Below are positions 9,373 to 17,722 of a DNA stretch of 64,000 nt, piece by piece (within the stretch, counting starts at the first letter, position 1; each line of letters opens with the position of its first letter). Below the pieces are notes generated by a model. That model worked only from the letters and a program-made list of their open reading frames with translations, did not search any database and was not told the origin of the DNA. Origin of the DNA: Bacteroidota bacterium (GTDB lineage: Bacteria > Bacteroidota > Ignavibacteria > Palsa-1295); NCBI GenBank assembly GCA_018266755.1, contig JAFDZW010000001.1, positions 21,635-85,634 of the forward strand, given 5' to 3'. The translations under genes were made by a program, and so were the position numbers.

Positions 9373-9444
9373 TCTTCGGGGTGAAAGCGATGATAATAAC
9401 CATTACCCCTACGACCGGATATTCCGTTAGGTTACGTTCATGAA

Positions 9445-9475
9445 ACACAAAAGCCCCGTGATGGGGCTTTTGTGT
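9445..9475. terminator. Terminator after sdhD
   Basis: A perfect 13-base-pair stem, ACACAAAAGCCCC (9445-9457) / GGGGCTTTTGTGT (9463-9475), with a 5-base loop. The A/T-rich stem base supplies a T4 tract on either strand. It lies 24 bases beyond the sdhD stop and ends the long minus-strand run. Confidence 0.8.
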
Positions 9476-9498
9476 ACGATTGGTTGTCACTACAAATA

Positions 9499-9882
9499 TT
9501 ACGGCTTGTTCGGATCGAACGTGAGCATCGTATTCCATCCCATGCCGAGGAAGATCAGGGCGAACACCACGAGACAGCCGAGGATCGTGTATGTGTACGA
9601 TGGCTTGAGCTTGAAATCACGCACGATATTCCAGAGCCCTTGCACGCCGTGATACATGCCGATCGTGATGAACGCAAGATAGAGCCCCTTATAAATAGGC
9701 TGTGCGAGGCGGTCGGCGGTCGAACCGAAATCGTGGCCGCTCTTCGCTGCATAATGCATCATGAAGTAGTGGCCGACAGTCAGCACGACGAGCGCGACGC
9801 CCGAAATACGCTGGAACATCCAGGCGCTTGCGCCGCTCTTGCCTTTCGCGTAGGTTCGTAAATGTTTGACGGATTGATCCAT
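9499..9882 (-). CDS. sdhD: Succinate dehydrogenase membrane anchor subunit
   Basis: This 127 aa protein is one of the two membrane anchors of complex II and helps hold haem b and quinone. Three hydrophobic helices are visible: about 20-45 (FQRISGVALVVLTVGHYFMM), 63-90 (YLAFITIGMYHGVQGLW) and 98-118. The RISG motif and the histidines HYFMMHY and MYHGVQG are those expected near haem and quinone. It follows sdhC after 12 bases. sdhA and sdhB are not in the window, so the catalytic subunits are encoded elsewhere, or the anchors are expressed apart from them. Confidence 0.85.
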   Translation of the reverse strand: MDQSVKHLRTYAKGKSGASAWMFQRISGVALVVLTVGHYFMMHYAAKSGHDFGSTADRLAQPIYKGLYLAFITIGMYHGVQGLWNIVRDFKLKPSYTYTILGCLVVFALIFLGMGWNTMLTFDPNKP

Positions 9883-9894
9883 GGTCGAAGCTCC

Positions 9895-10302
9895 TTATTT
9901 GGCGAACAGGTCGTCGTGGAAAATGAGGAAGAACATGATGGCGACGACGATGATCGTCAGCGAGTATGCCAGACGAAGCAGCGACTTCTGCTTCTTTGCA
10001 CCGGCGCCGAAATCAACGAGGGCGATACGAACACCGTTGAAGGCATGGAACATCACGAGGATGCCGAGTGCCCATTCGAGAAACTTGAATGGCGGCGACG
10101 AGAACGTTTGCATCTCTTCGTTAAATGCGGCTCGGCCCTTGGTCAGCGAGCTGAGTGCCCAGATGTGTACGAAAAGATAGGTTGTAAGTCCGATACCGCT
10201 GATGCGGTGCAGAACGTATGCCCAAGAGCCGCCGTGGCGACGATATGCCATCATGATCTTCGACCATGATCCGACAGGCTCTCTATTTGGAATATATGCC
10301 AT
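9895..10302 (-). CDS. sdhC: Succinate dehydrogenase cytochrome b subunit
   Basis: This is the haem-b-binding membrane anchor of complex II, about 135 aa with three helices. Motifs: VLHRISGIGLTTYLFVHIW (first helix, haem region) and MFHAFNGVRIALVDFG (second helix). The ATG at 10300-10302 was chosen (MAYIPNREPVGSW); a TTG eight codons upstream is also in frame. On the minus strand TAAATTTG (plus-strand CAAATTTA, 10324-10331) matches the TAnnTTTG -7 element, about 20 bases before the ATG, so sdhCD may have its own promoter besides read-through from ftsX, 64 bases upstream. No good -33 box was found. Confidence 0.88.
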   Translation of the reverse strand: MAYIPNREPVGSWSKIMMAYRRHGGSWAYVLHRISGIGLTTYLFVHIWALSSLTKGRAAFNEEMQTFSSPPFKFLEWALGILVMFHAFNGVRIALVDFGAGAKKQKSLLRLAYSLTIIVVAIMFFLIFHDDLFAK

Positions 10303-10366
10303 TTCGACAGGTTCTATTTCATACAAATTTACGACAATTCCGCCCCTTGCTCCGGCAGAACCGACC

Positions 10367-11230
10367 TCAGGCCATTCGCAGTCGCAACGAGCTGAGCACC
10401 GAACCGATCAGGCCGAGAACGCCGCCGAGGGCAACGATCGCCGCGATGATCATGCCGATCTCCTGCGATGTAGCGGTGGTGATGGCAAGATCCGGCGCGA
10501 TACGCGGAATTGCGAATTGGTGCAGCGCAGCAAGCGCACCGACGGCCAGCGTGCCGCCGGCAATACCCGCCGCCGTCGCCTCGAACGCATACGGCAACAC
10601 AATCGTCGAACGGCCTGCGCCCAGGAGTAACATTGTCCGGATCGCTTCGCGGCGTGCCAGCATCGCAAGACGCGCCAGGCTCGCTGCCAATGCGATCGAG
10701 ACCAATAAAAGAAATCCTCCGACGGCGTAGGTGAGTGTATAGAGTGTCTGTCTGCGCTCTTCGAGCGAGCGAAGCGTCTTGCCATCGAAGAGGACTTCTC
10801 GAATCCCCTGTGATGCACGGAGCGTCGAAATGATCTGAGCGGCCCGTGCAGTCGAGAGATCGGAGAATGTCAGTCGAAGACCGGCCGGCAATGGGTTATA
10901 TCCGATTACACGCTCGACATCTTCCCCGGAAGCTTGGGTGTACTCATGTAGTGCATCTTCTTTCGAGACGAAGACCGAGGTTCTGACATTCTTTAGTTGT
11001 GAGGTGATCTGTGCAGCGATGGTCTGTGCCGCAGGGGAAGAAAGTTGCGGTTCGAAGAACGCCTCGATTTGCAGCTTCGAACGGTAGTCGTCGAGTGTTT
11101 GCGACGCACGTAACGATACGAGCGCAAAGACGCCAACCACCGCAAGCGAAATGGCGATCACAAATGCTGTCAGCGTACTCAGCAGCGGAGTACGTCGGAT
11201 GGCGGCAATCGCTTCGCGTAAGATCAGCAT
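10367..11230 (-). CDS. ftsX: Cell-division permease-like protein FtsX
   Basis: A 287 aa membrane protein with FtsX layout: one N-terminal helix (about 15-40), a periplasmic domain (about 45-165) and three C-terminal helices (about 168-195, 215-240, 258-282) carrying the FtsX-type permease fold (LARREAIRTMLLLGAGRSTIVLPYAFEA is read as the coupling region between helices). With FtsE it regulates cell-wall hydrolases at the septum. No ftsE lies beside it, which is common in this phylum. Its start lies 4 bases after the surE stop, so the two are translationally linked. Confidence 0.87.
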   Translation of the reverse strand: MLILREAIAAIRRTPLLSTLTAFVIAISLAVVGVFALVSLRASQTLDDYRSKLQIEAFFEPQLSSPAAQTIAAQITSQLKNVRTSVFVSKEDALHEYTQASGEDVERVIGYNPLPAGLRLTFSDLSTARAAQIISTLRASQGIREVLFDGKTLRSLEERRQTLYTLTYAVGGFLLLVSIALAASLARLAMLARREAIRTMLLLGAGRSTIVLPYAFEATAAGIAGGTLAVGALAALHQFAIPRIAPDLAITTATSQEIGMIIAAIVALGGVLGLIGSVLSSLRLRMA

Positions 11231-11234
11231 GCGC

Positions 11235-12032
11235 TCAGATCAACTCCTTCCACTGCTTGCGCATGTGATCGAGAAAGATGTGATTCGTCAGATCGTAATG
11301 CAACGGGCTGACGGTAATCTTGTCGTTGGCTAGGGCAACATCGTCGGCCTCTTCGTGGGTATCGACAAGGTGATACGTGCCGCGCAGCCAGTAGTACGGG
11401 CGTTCCTGCGGATCGAGTCGACGTTCGAATGTGTCGTCCCAGTATGAGTTTCCTTGCCGCGTATAAACCATACCTTTGATCTTCTCAGGGGGCAGTGCCG
11501 GGACGTTCACGTTCAGGAGCGTCCCCTTCGGCAGCCCTTGTTCGGCGACGTACGGGGCGAACTGCTTGATGAAGTGCATCGCTCCGCTGAAGTCGGGCGA
11601 ATGACGATAGCTTGCGAGCGAGACGGCAATCCCAGGCACATCGAGCACGGTCGCTTCCGTTGCTGCACTCACGGTGCCGGAATAGATGATATTGACAGCC
11701 GTGTTGCGGCCATGATTGATACCACTGACGACAAGATCGGGGTAGGGAAGTTCGCGTTCGCGCAAGAAGGTGCGAAGTGCAAGCTTGACACAATCGGCAG
11801 GTGTGCCGTCCACGGCAAAGCCGAAGAACGCGTCGTTCTTGTGATACTCCGTCACCCGCAGCGGCATGGCCACCGTCAGCGCGTGCCCGACGGCCGATTG
11901 TTCGCCGAGGGGCGCCATCACACTGACGTTCGCAATGTCGCGCAACGCCGTTACCAGCGCCGCGATCCCCTGTGAATTAATGCCGTCGTCGTTGGTGACG
12001 AGAATATTCAGTCGCTTTGATGATGCGCTCAT
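11235..12032 (-). CDS. surE: 5'/3'-nucleotidase SurE
   Basis: SurE is a metal-dependent phosphatase that removes phosphate from nucleoside 5'- and 3'-monophosphates. The 265 aa protein starts at the ATG 12030-12032 (MSASSKRLNILVTNDDG), placing the metal-binding Asp pair at 15-16 as in the family. Other landmarks are PLGEQSAVGHALT, the VSGINHGRNTAVNIIYSGTV active-site block and TPADCVKLAL. A TTG seven codons upstream is less likely. It lies 42 bases after pta and 4 bases before ftsX in the same minus-strand run. Confidence 0.93.
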   Translation of the reverse strand: MSASSKRLNILVTNDDGINSQGIAALVTALRDIANVSVMAPLGEQSAVGHALTVAMPLRVTEYHKNDAFFGFAVDGTPADCVKLALRTFLRERELPYPDLVVSGINHGRNTAVNIIYSGTVSAATEATVLDVPGIAVSLASYRHSPDFSGAMHFIKQFAPYVAEQGLPKGTLLNVNVPALPPEKIKGMVYTRQGNSYWDDTFERRLDPQERPYYWLRGTYHLVDTHEEADDVALANDKITVSPLHYDLTNHIFLDHMRKQWKELI

Positions 12033-12074
12033 GGAATACAAAAATACGCCCATGTACGCAATGACAAGTCAGGA

Positions 12075-13076
12075 TTAGCTTGTCTGCAGCGCGGTGACCG
12101 CGATCATCGTCACGATATCGTCTACACTCGCGCCGCGCGAGAGGTCGTTCATCGGTTTTGCAAGACCTTGCAGGATAGGACCGATGGCCTGAGCACCGCC
12201 GAGTCGTTCGGCGATTTTATAGCCGAGGTTCCCTGCGTCGAGATTCGGGAAGATGAAGACGTTCGCATCTCCCCCAAGCGGACTTCCGGGCGCTTTACGC
12301 TGCGCGACAGCCGGAACGAAGGCCGCATCGAATTGGAGTTCGCCGTCGAGGGTGAGTGTACGGTCGCGCTCTTTGGCGATTTCGGTGGCGAGCCGCACGA
12401 TCTTCGTCGAATCGCTTTCGGCAGAACCCTTTGTCGAGAACGAAAGCATTGCGACACGCGGAGCCTGACCGGTAAGCGCCGCATAAGTACTTGCGGTCGA
12501 GAGTGCGATGTCAGCAAGTTGATGCGCGTCGGGATTCGGAAGGACGGCGCAGTCTGCAAACGCGAGCGTGCACGGCTCCGCACGCAGACCGCCGATCGCC
12601 GGAAAATCCAGCAGGAACATGCTCGAAAGCGACCGGACACCTTGCGCGAGGCCGATGCCGCGTAACCCTGCGCGAATCACGGAAGCCGTTGTCGAAAGCG
12701 AACCGGCAACGACACCGTCGGCAACAGCGCTGTTCGTCAGCAGGGCAGCGAACAAGAGCGGGTCGCCGAGCACTTCGCTTTTCGCAGTCTCGATGTCCGA
12801 GATCTTGCTGCGGCGCGATTCGTAATACGATACGATCAGTTGCTCGGTTGCGGGATACTCGGTCGCAGACCAGATCTGTATATCGCGGAGAGACGGTGCA
12901 TGGACGTCAATCGCCGATCGGATTGCTGCGGCATCTCCGACGAACGCGACGGTCGCAAGCTTCGTCTGACGGGCGATCTCGGCAGCACGAAGGACGCGTT
13001 CGTCGGTTGCATCGCCGAGAAGGATGGTTCTTCCAAGTGTCGCCGCCCGTGCTTTGATCGACTCGATCGTAGTCAT
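12075..13076 (-). CDS. pta: Phosphate acetyltransferase
   Basis: Pta interconverts acetyl-CoA and acetyl phosphate. The 333 aa protein matches the short, catalytic-domain-only form. Landmarks: VAGSLSTTASVIRAGLRGIG, the PCTLAFADCAVLPNPDAHQLADIA region, MLSFSTKGSAESD, ELQFDAAFVPAVAQRKAPGSP, NVFIFPNLDAGNLGYKIAERLGG and the closing GPILQGLAKPMNDLSRG. All are conserved Pta blocks, so the call is firm. It begins 12 bases after the HEAT-cyclophilin gene. No ackA is adjacent. Confidence 0.94.
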   Translation of the reverse strand: MTTIESIKARAATLGRTILLGDATDERVLRAAEIARQTKLATVAFVGDAAAIRSAIDVHAPSLRDIQIWSATEYPATEQLIVSYYESRRSKISDIETAKSEVLGDPLLFAALLTNSAVADGVVAGSLSTTASVIRAGLRGIGLAQGVRSLSSMFLLDFPAIGGLRAEPCTLAFADCAVLPNPDAHQLADIALSTASTYAALTGQAPRVAMLSFSTKGSAESDSTKIVRLATEIAKERDRTLTLDGELQFDAAFVPAVAQRKAPGSPLGGDANVFIFPNLDAGNLGYKIAERLGGAQAIGPILQGLAKPMNDLSRGASVDDIVTMIAVTALQTS

Positions 13077-13088
13077 ACGAGGGTATAG

Positions 13089-15227
13089 TTACTTATAGGG
13101 AATAACGTTCTCGACCTGATCGTCGAGTTGGATCTTGTCGATATTTTCAAGATTCCGGACGACCTTTCCCCAGATCGTGTATCGCGTATCGAGATGCGGT
13201 GTCGGGCAGTGCGTAATGAACCACTGCGAGCCCTCGGTGTCTTTTCCGTCTGACGCCATGCCGACCATCCCTTCCTCATCGTAGCGAGTCGGCGAGATCT
13301 CGGTGCGGATCGCATAGCCTGGTCCGCCGAAGCCGGTTCCGGTTGGGTCACCGGTCTGAATGACGAAGTTCGGTACGATGCGGTGGAAGTAGTTATTGAC
13401 GAACAGATATGTACGTGCAAGTTTGAGCATGTTGAGGCATGTCAGTGGCGCGTCGTACGGTAGAAGCTTCACGAACAGGAAGCCGAACCGCGTCGGCACG
13501 AGTAATGTGTCCGGGGCTACTTCGAGAGCTTTCCAGTCGATGGAGTCGTGCGGGATCGTTATCTTGAGCGTTGGAATGTTCGTTGCTCCGAGCGAGTCGA
13601 GTGCCGCGCGTGCGAGTGACGCGATGTGAGCATTACCCCACTTTGTCGCCGCATTAGTATAGACCGAGCGAACTGCATCGATGAACTCCTTACCCGGTGG
13701 CCGCAACGCAGCAACGGCTCCTAACACTGCCGAGATGTGCTCACCATGACTGGCATCGTTGAATTTCGAGAGGTAATTCAATAGATATGTACTCGCTTCC
13801 GTTTTGAACGAATCCACGACGACACGAGGGTCGGCCACCATATCCATCGTTGTCCCGACGATGGCGGCCATATCTGTTTGGTCGGCAAAACGGATGACGA
13901 GATGCCGGTAGGCCGGCACATACTTAAAGCTGTCGAGAAGTTTCCAGTATCCGCTGTCGCGTAGTGCCAACTGCCACTGTTCATGGAGGCCATCGAGCAA
14001 GTAGGGAACATCGACGGCTTCGCTTGCGAACAACCGGCGAAGCAGTACATACATGGCCGCTGTGTCTCGGTAGTTGCCGACGGCCTTGCTGATGATCGTG
14101 CTTACAGCGCGGTTATGGCGCGCGTATTCGTCGGTGATGTCCCGCAGGGCCATACACGAAGTACCGAAGCGAGCGGCGGTCACGAGCGCGGTTGCGCGGA
14201 CGATCAGCGGTTTGTCCTCGTAATTGTTTGCACTTGGATTGAAAGTAGCGAACCACTCGATCAGCGTGACGGAATCGGCCGAAGATACCCTTCCTTCGAT
14301 GAGCATCCGATCGATTGCATTGAGAGCGGCGATCGCAGCATGCATTGTCACGGTTGTATCATTCGACGATTCGGCAACGGCTTTCTTCGCAAGATCGAGC
14401 AACCCCGACGGATAATAGGGGAGGCGGGCAATGGCATTCAGTAGGTTCACCTGTACTCGCCACTCGCTCTCGCTTCGTGCCGCAGTGAGCAGGATCTGTG
14501 CAACTTCAGTATTATGAATATTCCCGAGGGCAGTGGCGGCGAACATGCGGCATTCCGGCGACCCGACATCACTGAGATATTCTTTGATCACATCAAGATG
14601 ACGTGCAAGCATTGCCGAGTCGCCACCTCGGACGAGCGAGTAGATGGCATGCCAGCGCGTAGCGGGATCCGCTTCGCCGTCGAGCACATGCAGAAGACCG
14701 ATCGCTTCGTCGGTCATGAGCTTCCGTAACCCGATCTGCGAAAGCCCAAGCGAGACGGAACGGGCACGCTCGGGTGATTTCTGTTGCAGTTCGGTCGTGA
14801 ACAAATTAACGAGCGCCGGGACGGATTCTTTTGTCACCGTGCGACCCAATGCCACCGCAATCTCATCGCTGAAGCGCATCGAAGCTACGTCGACGAGCGC
14901 CTCATGCGACTTTGCATTGGCCCCAAGCACACCAAGCGCGAATGCGAACGCATCGGTGACGACTGGTCGGGTCTCCTTTTCGATGCGGGCGATGAGCGCG
15001 CCCCGTGCGGAAGAATCACCGATATTCGCGAGGGCGATCGCGGCGCGCGAGGCGGTGTGTTCGTTTGGAGATTTCAGATACTTGACGATCTCGTCGATGC
15101 CCGTACGGCGATCGGCGAGCTCGATAATCTTCTTTTCGTCAGCATTGAACTTCGCACCTTGCGCAAAGAGCGTTTCGGCGAAGAACATCAGAGCGAATAT
15201 GAGAACGATACGAGTTGTAACTGTCAT
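13089..15227 (-). CDS. HEAT-repeat protein fused to a cyclophilin-type peptidyl-prolyl isomerase, exported
   Basis: A 712 aa secreted protein. Residues 1-22 are a signal peptide (LIFALMFFAETLFAQ). Residues about 25-540 are alpha-helical repeats of HEAT type, for example HTASRAAIALANIGDSSARGAL, PECRMFAATALGNIHNTEVAQILL and SEWRVQVNLLNAIARL. Residues about 555-712 are a cyclophilin domain: YFHRIVPNFVIQTGDPTGTGFGGPGY and GSQWFITHCPTPHLDTRYTIWGKVV. The Arg in FHR and the Gln in FVIQ, needed for isomerase activity, are present; QWF replaces the usual QFF. It probably assists folding of exported proteins while docking partners on the HEAT solenoid. It starts the minus-strand run leading to pta, surE and ftsX. 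Confidence 0.85.
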   Translation of the reverse strand: MTVTTRIVLIFALMFFAETLFAQGAKFNADEKKIIELADRRTGIDEIVKYLKSPNEHTASRAAIALANIGDSSARGALIARIEKETRPVVTDAFAFALGVLGANAKSHEALVDVASMRFSDEIAVALGRTVTKESVPALVNLFTTELQQKSPERARSVSLGLSQIGLRKLMTDEAIGLLHVLDGEADPATRWHAIYSLVRGGDSAMLARHLDVIKEYLSDVGSPECRMFAATALGNIHNTEVAQILLTAARSESEWRVQVNLLNAIARLPYYPSGLLDLAKKAVAESSNDTTVTMHAAIAALNAIDRMLIEGRVSSADSVTLIEWFATFNPSANNYEDKPLIVRATALVTAARFGTSCMALRDITDEYARHNRAVSTIISKAVGNYRDTAAMYVLLRRLFASEAVDVPYLLDGLHEQWQLALRDSGYWKLLDSFKYVPAYRHLVIRFADQTDMAAIVGTTMDMVADPRVVVDSFKTEASTYLLNYLSKFNDASHGEHISAVLGAVAALRPPGKEFIDAVRSVYTNAATKWGNAHIASLARAALDSLGATNIPTLKITIPHDSIDWKALEVAPDTLLVPTRFGFLFVKLLPYDAPLTCLNMLKLARTYLFVNNYFHRIVPNFVIQTGDPTGTGFGGPGYAIRTEISPTRYDEEGMVGMASDGKDTEGSQWFITHCPTPHLDTRYTIWGKVVRNLENIDKIQLDDQVENVIPYK

Positions 15228-15303
15228 GGGTCGTTGGTTGTCTGCTGAGAGTCTCGAGTGTCAATTAATAACAGACACGCAGTTCTCTCCGGCGCAGGTG
15301 GTT

Positions 15304-15332
15304 TATCAACATTTTTTTCAAAATAGTTGATA
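15304..15332. promoter_or_regulatory. Perfect inverted repeat in the divergent promoter region
   Basis: TATCAAC (15304-15310) / GTTGATA (15326-15332) enclose a 15-base A/T-rich loop. It lies 77 bases upstream of the minus-strand HEAT-cyclophilin start and 63 upstream of the plus-strand ligase start, where an operator would be placed. A weak GTTG-N20-TTATTTCG promoter for the plus strand overlaps its right arm. Confidence 0.4.
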
Positions 15333-15394
15333 TTCTTTTTTAAAATGTGTTATTTCGCTCGCTTGCTTCACAAGTGCACCAACAATACGAACGC

Positions 15395-16465
15395 ATGCGC
15401 GTCGCGTTACTCGCAAATATCAAACCGCAAGGGCTCGACCTCTGGAATCGTACCGCCGACGGCGGAGTAGACGATACCTACGCCGAGTGGGATACCTTCG
15501 AGACCGTCGATGCCGTTCGCGCAGCGCTGGCAAGCCATCCGGATGTCGAGTGTGAGATCGTCGAGGCAGTGCCCGAGATCGCGTTGCCACGCCTGATGGT
15601 CCGGGCATACGATATCGTCTTTAATATTGCCGAAGGGTTGCATGGCGCCGACCGCGAAGCACAATTCCCGGCAGTGCTCGAGATGCTTCGCATTCCGTAT
15701 ACCGGCTCCGGTCCGTGGACGCTTGCCACGGCGCTCGATAAGTACCGCACCAAGGAGATCCTTGCGCAGGGCGGTGTGCCATGCGGACGATTCGCCGTAA
15801 CGACCGACCGGGCGGCGTCGCTTGCGAATTTGCTCCCGGGGTTAGAGTATCCGGTGGTCGTAAAGCCGACATCGGAAGGTTCGTCAAAGGGAGTGAAGAA
15901 TTCGTCGTTCGTCAATACCGACACTGAACTTCGCCGCGAGATCGCCCGCATCATCGCAGAATATGGCCAGCATGCGATCGTAGAAGAATTTCTTCCCGGC
16001 CGCGAGTTCACGGTTGCCGTAATCGGCAACGGACGGGAAGCGCGGGTGCTGCCGATCGTTGAGATTAAGCTCGGCGAACTTCCGCCCGAGGCGAATGGCA
16101 TTTATTCGTACGAGGCGAAATGGGTGTACGATACGGCCGAGCATCCGCTCGACATCTTTTCCTGCCCGGCAGAGACGACGCCAGAACTCACGAAGGAGAT
16201 ATCGGATGTCGTGCTGGCGGCCTACAATACGCTCGGCTGCCGTGACTGGTCGCGGCTCGACGTTCGTCTTGACCGTCACGGGCATCCGAATATTATTGAA
16301 GTCAACCCGCTTCCCGGCATTCTACCCAACCCGGAGGATAACTCCTGCTTCCCGAAGGCCGCGCGTACTGCAGGAATGAGTTATAACGAGACGATGCTCG
16401 CGGTACTGCGGGCAGGATGTACACGTTACGGTATTGAACTTTCCGTTACCCCGAAAGGCTCTTAG
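15395..16465 (+). CDS. ATP-grasp ligase, D-alanine-D-alanine ligase-like (first of a pair)
   Basis: A 356 aa ATP-grasp enzyme of the D-Ala-D-Ala ligase type, joining a carboxylate to an amine through an acyl phosphate. Seen: FNIAEGLHGADREAQFPAVLEML and IPYTGSGPWTLATALDK (N-terminal substrate region), YPVVVKPTSEGSSKGV (nucleotide lysine and glycine loop), AIVEEFLPGREFTV, and the metal-binding end RLDVRLDRHGHPNIIEVNPLPGI (Asp, Glu, Asn ligands). The ATG at 15395 (MRVALLANIKPQG) was preferred over an upstream in-frame start at 15347. A second, divergent copy follows after 17 bases. The neighbours (GNAT, lysine aminomutase) suggest a peptide-like or modified amino-acid product rather than ordinary D-Ala-D-Ala; this is inference. 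Confidence 0.85.
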   Translation: MRVALLANIKPQGLDLWNRTADGGVDDTYAEWDTFETVDAVRAALASHPDVECEIVEAVPEIALPRLMVRAYDIVFNIAEGLHGADREAQFPAVLEMLRIPYTGSGPWTLATALDKYRTKEILAQGGVPCGRFAVTTDRAASLANLLPGLEYPVVVKPTSEGSSKGVKNSSFVNTDTELRREIARIIAEYGQHAIVEEFLPGREFTVAVIGNGREARVLPIVEIKLGELPPEANGIYSYEAKWVYDTAEHPLDIFSCPAETTPELTKEISDVVLAAYNTLGCRDWSRLDVRLDRHGHPNIIEVNPLPGILPNPEDNSCFPKAARTAGMSYNETMLAVLRAGCTRYGIELSVTPKGS

Positions 16466-16482
16466 TTTCGATCATACGCCTC

Positions 16483-17544
16483 ATGCGATTCGCCCTTATT
16501 TATAATGAGCCGAAGCACACCGAGCCCGAGCAACACTGGCTCTCGAAGTCGGGCACGCAGCTTTCGGAGGATTTCCGCGATGCATCCGAGTTTGGCGTGC
16601 TCGAAGAGATCGAGGGGATCGCAGCCGCGCTTCGCGAAGGCGGTCACACGGTGACGATCTTCTCCGTGGATGACGACGTCGAGCGGCTTGTGTCATTCCT
16701 CGAGAACGAACGGCCGGAGGCGATCTTCAATTTGTGCGAATCGGTACTCGGTCGTGCCGATCTGGAGATGTGCATTGCGGGTGTCTATGATCTGTTCGGC
16801 ATTCCGTATACCGGCGCCGGTACGATGGCGCTTGGCATCGCGCTCAACAAAGCAGTATCGAAAGCGATCTTCGAAGCCAACGGCATCCCGACGCCGAGAT
16901 TCCGGGCCTTTGAACCCGGAGAATTGCCCGCCGATGACAATGTCCTTACCTTCCCGCTGATCGTAAAGCCGTTGCGCGAAGATGCGAGCATCGGCATCGA
17001 TAATAACTCGATCGTGAACGATCATCCGTCGCTTCGCGAGCGTGTCGGATTCGTTCATCGTGAGTTCGTGCAGCCCGCACTCGTCGAAGAATATATCGAC
17101 GGACGAGAGTTGAATGTCGCTGTGCTTGCCGACGAGCACGGTGTGTTCAAGGCGCTTCCGATCTCCGAGATCACCTTCGACGCACTCCCGCCCGGCAACC
17201 CGCGCATCGTGAGTTACGAAGCGAAGTGGGTCGAAGAGTCGCCATTGTATAAAACAACGATCCCGCAATGTCCGGCAAATGTGAGCGACGATGTCGCGAC
17301 ACGCGCACGCTTGATCGCCCTGAAGGCCGCGCAGGCCGTGGGGTTGCGCGACTATGGCCGCATCGACATGCGCTTACGCGATGACGGAGCGCTCTTCGTG
17401 CTCGAAGCGAATCCGAACCCGGACATCTCACTCGACGCAGGGTTCATGCGCGCATGTCAGACAAGCGGACTCACGCACACGGATGCGATCAATCGAATCG
17501 CATCGCAGGCCGTCGCACGCTTCGCCGCTTCGAGGAGGTTATGA
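16483..17544 (+). CDS. ATP-grasp ligase, D-alanine-D-alanine ligase-like (second of a pair)
   Basis: A 353 aa paralogue of the preceding ligase. It keeps FNLCESVLGRADLEMCIAGVYDLF, IPYTGAGTMALGIALNK, LIVKPLREDASIGI, ALVEEYIDGRELNVAVL, the YEAKWVEESPLYK block and the metal site RIDMRLRDDGALFVLEANPNPDI. Compared with the first copy, the end is NPNPDIS rather than NPLPGIL and the glycine-loop lacks the SSKG arrangement, so the two probably act on different substrates or in successive steps. It starts at ATG 16483 (MRFALIYNEPKHTEPEQ), 17 bases after its neighbour, in one operon. Confidence 0.84.
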   Translation: MRFALIYNEPKHTEPEQHWLSKSGTQLSEDFRDASEFGVLEEIEGIAAALREGGHTVTIFSVDDDVERLVSFLENERPEAIFNLCESVLGRADLEMCIAGVYDLFGIPYTGAGTMALGIALNKAVSKAIFEANGIPTPRFRAFEPGELPADDNVLTFPLIVKPLREDASIGIDNNSIVNDHPSLRERVGFVHREFVQPALVEEYIDGRELNVAVLADEHGVFKALPISEITFDALPPGNPRIVSYEAKWVEESPLYKTTIPQCPANVSDDVATRARLIALKAAQAVGLRDYGRIDMRLRDDGALFVLEANPNPDISLDAGFMRACQTSGLTHTDAINRIASQAVARFAASRRL

Positions 17545-17574
17545 TCGACTGCGCGAAAAAAAGTCGCGCTCGGA

Positions 17575-17606
17575 TTTGCATTCCAAAATTTGTTTTCGTA
17601 TTTTTG
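17575..17606 (+). promoter_or_regulatory. Consensus Bacteroidota-type promoter before the GNAT-kamA pair
   Basis: TTTG (17575-17578), a 20-base spacer, then TATTTTTG (17599-17606): an exact match to TTTG-N19/20-TAnnTTTG. The expected transcription start is at about 17611-17612, on the ATG of a 25-codon ORF. Confidence 0.65.
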
Positions 17607-17611
17607 TAACA

Positions 17612-17689
17612 ATGAAGAACAATTCACGAATTATTCTTCGTGACGAGTTCTTTAAACTGTTGCGTTCATTCCGTCATCGAACAAGTTGA
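17612..17689 (+). CDS. Small leaderless ORF, possible leader peptide (25 aa)
   Basis: A 25-codon reading frame, MKNNSRIILRDEFFKLLRS then FRHRTS, begins at the position where the promoter at 17575-17606 should start transcription. It would be translated from a leaderless mRNA. It ends 33 bases before the GNAT gene. The peptide is basic and amphipathic, with no obvious run of one regulatory amino acid. It may be a leader peptide for GNAT-kamA or a chance frame in a 5' untranslated region. I do not recognise it. Confidence 0.35.
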   Translation: MKNNSRIILRDEFFKLLRSFRHRTS

Positions 17690-17722
17690 TCGTCTGACGA
17701 GAAGCGCGAATCTCTTTCGACG

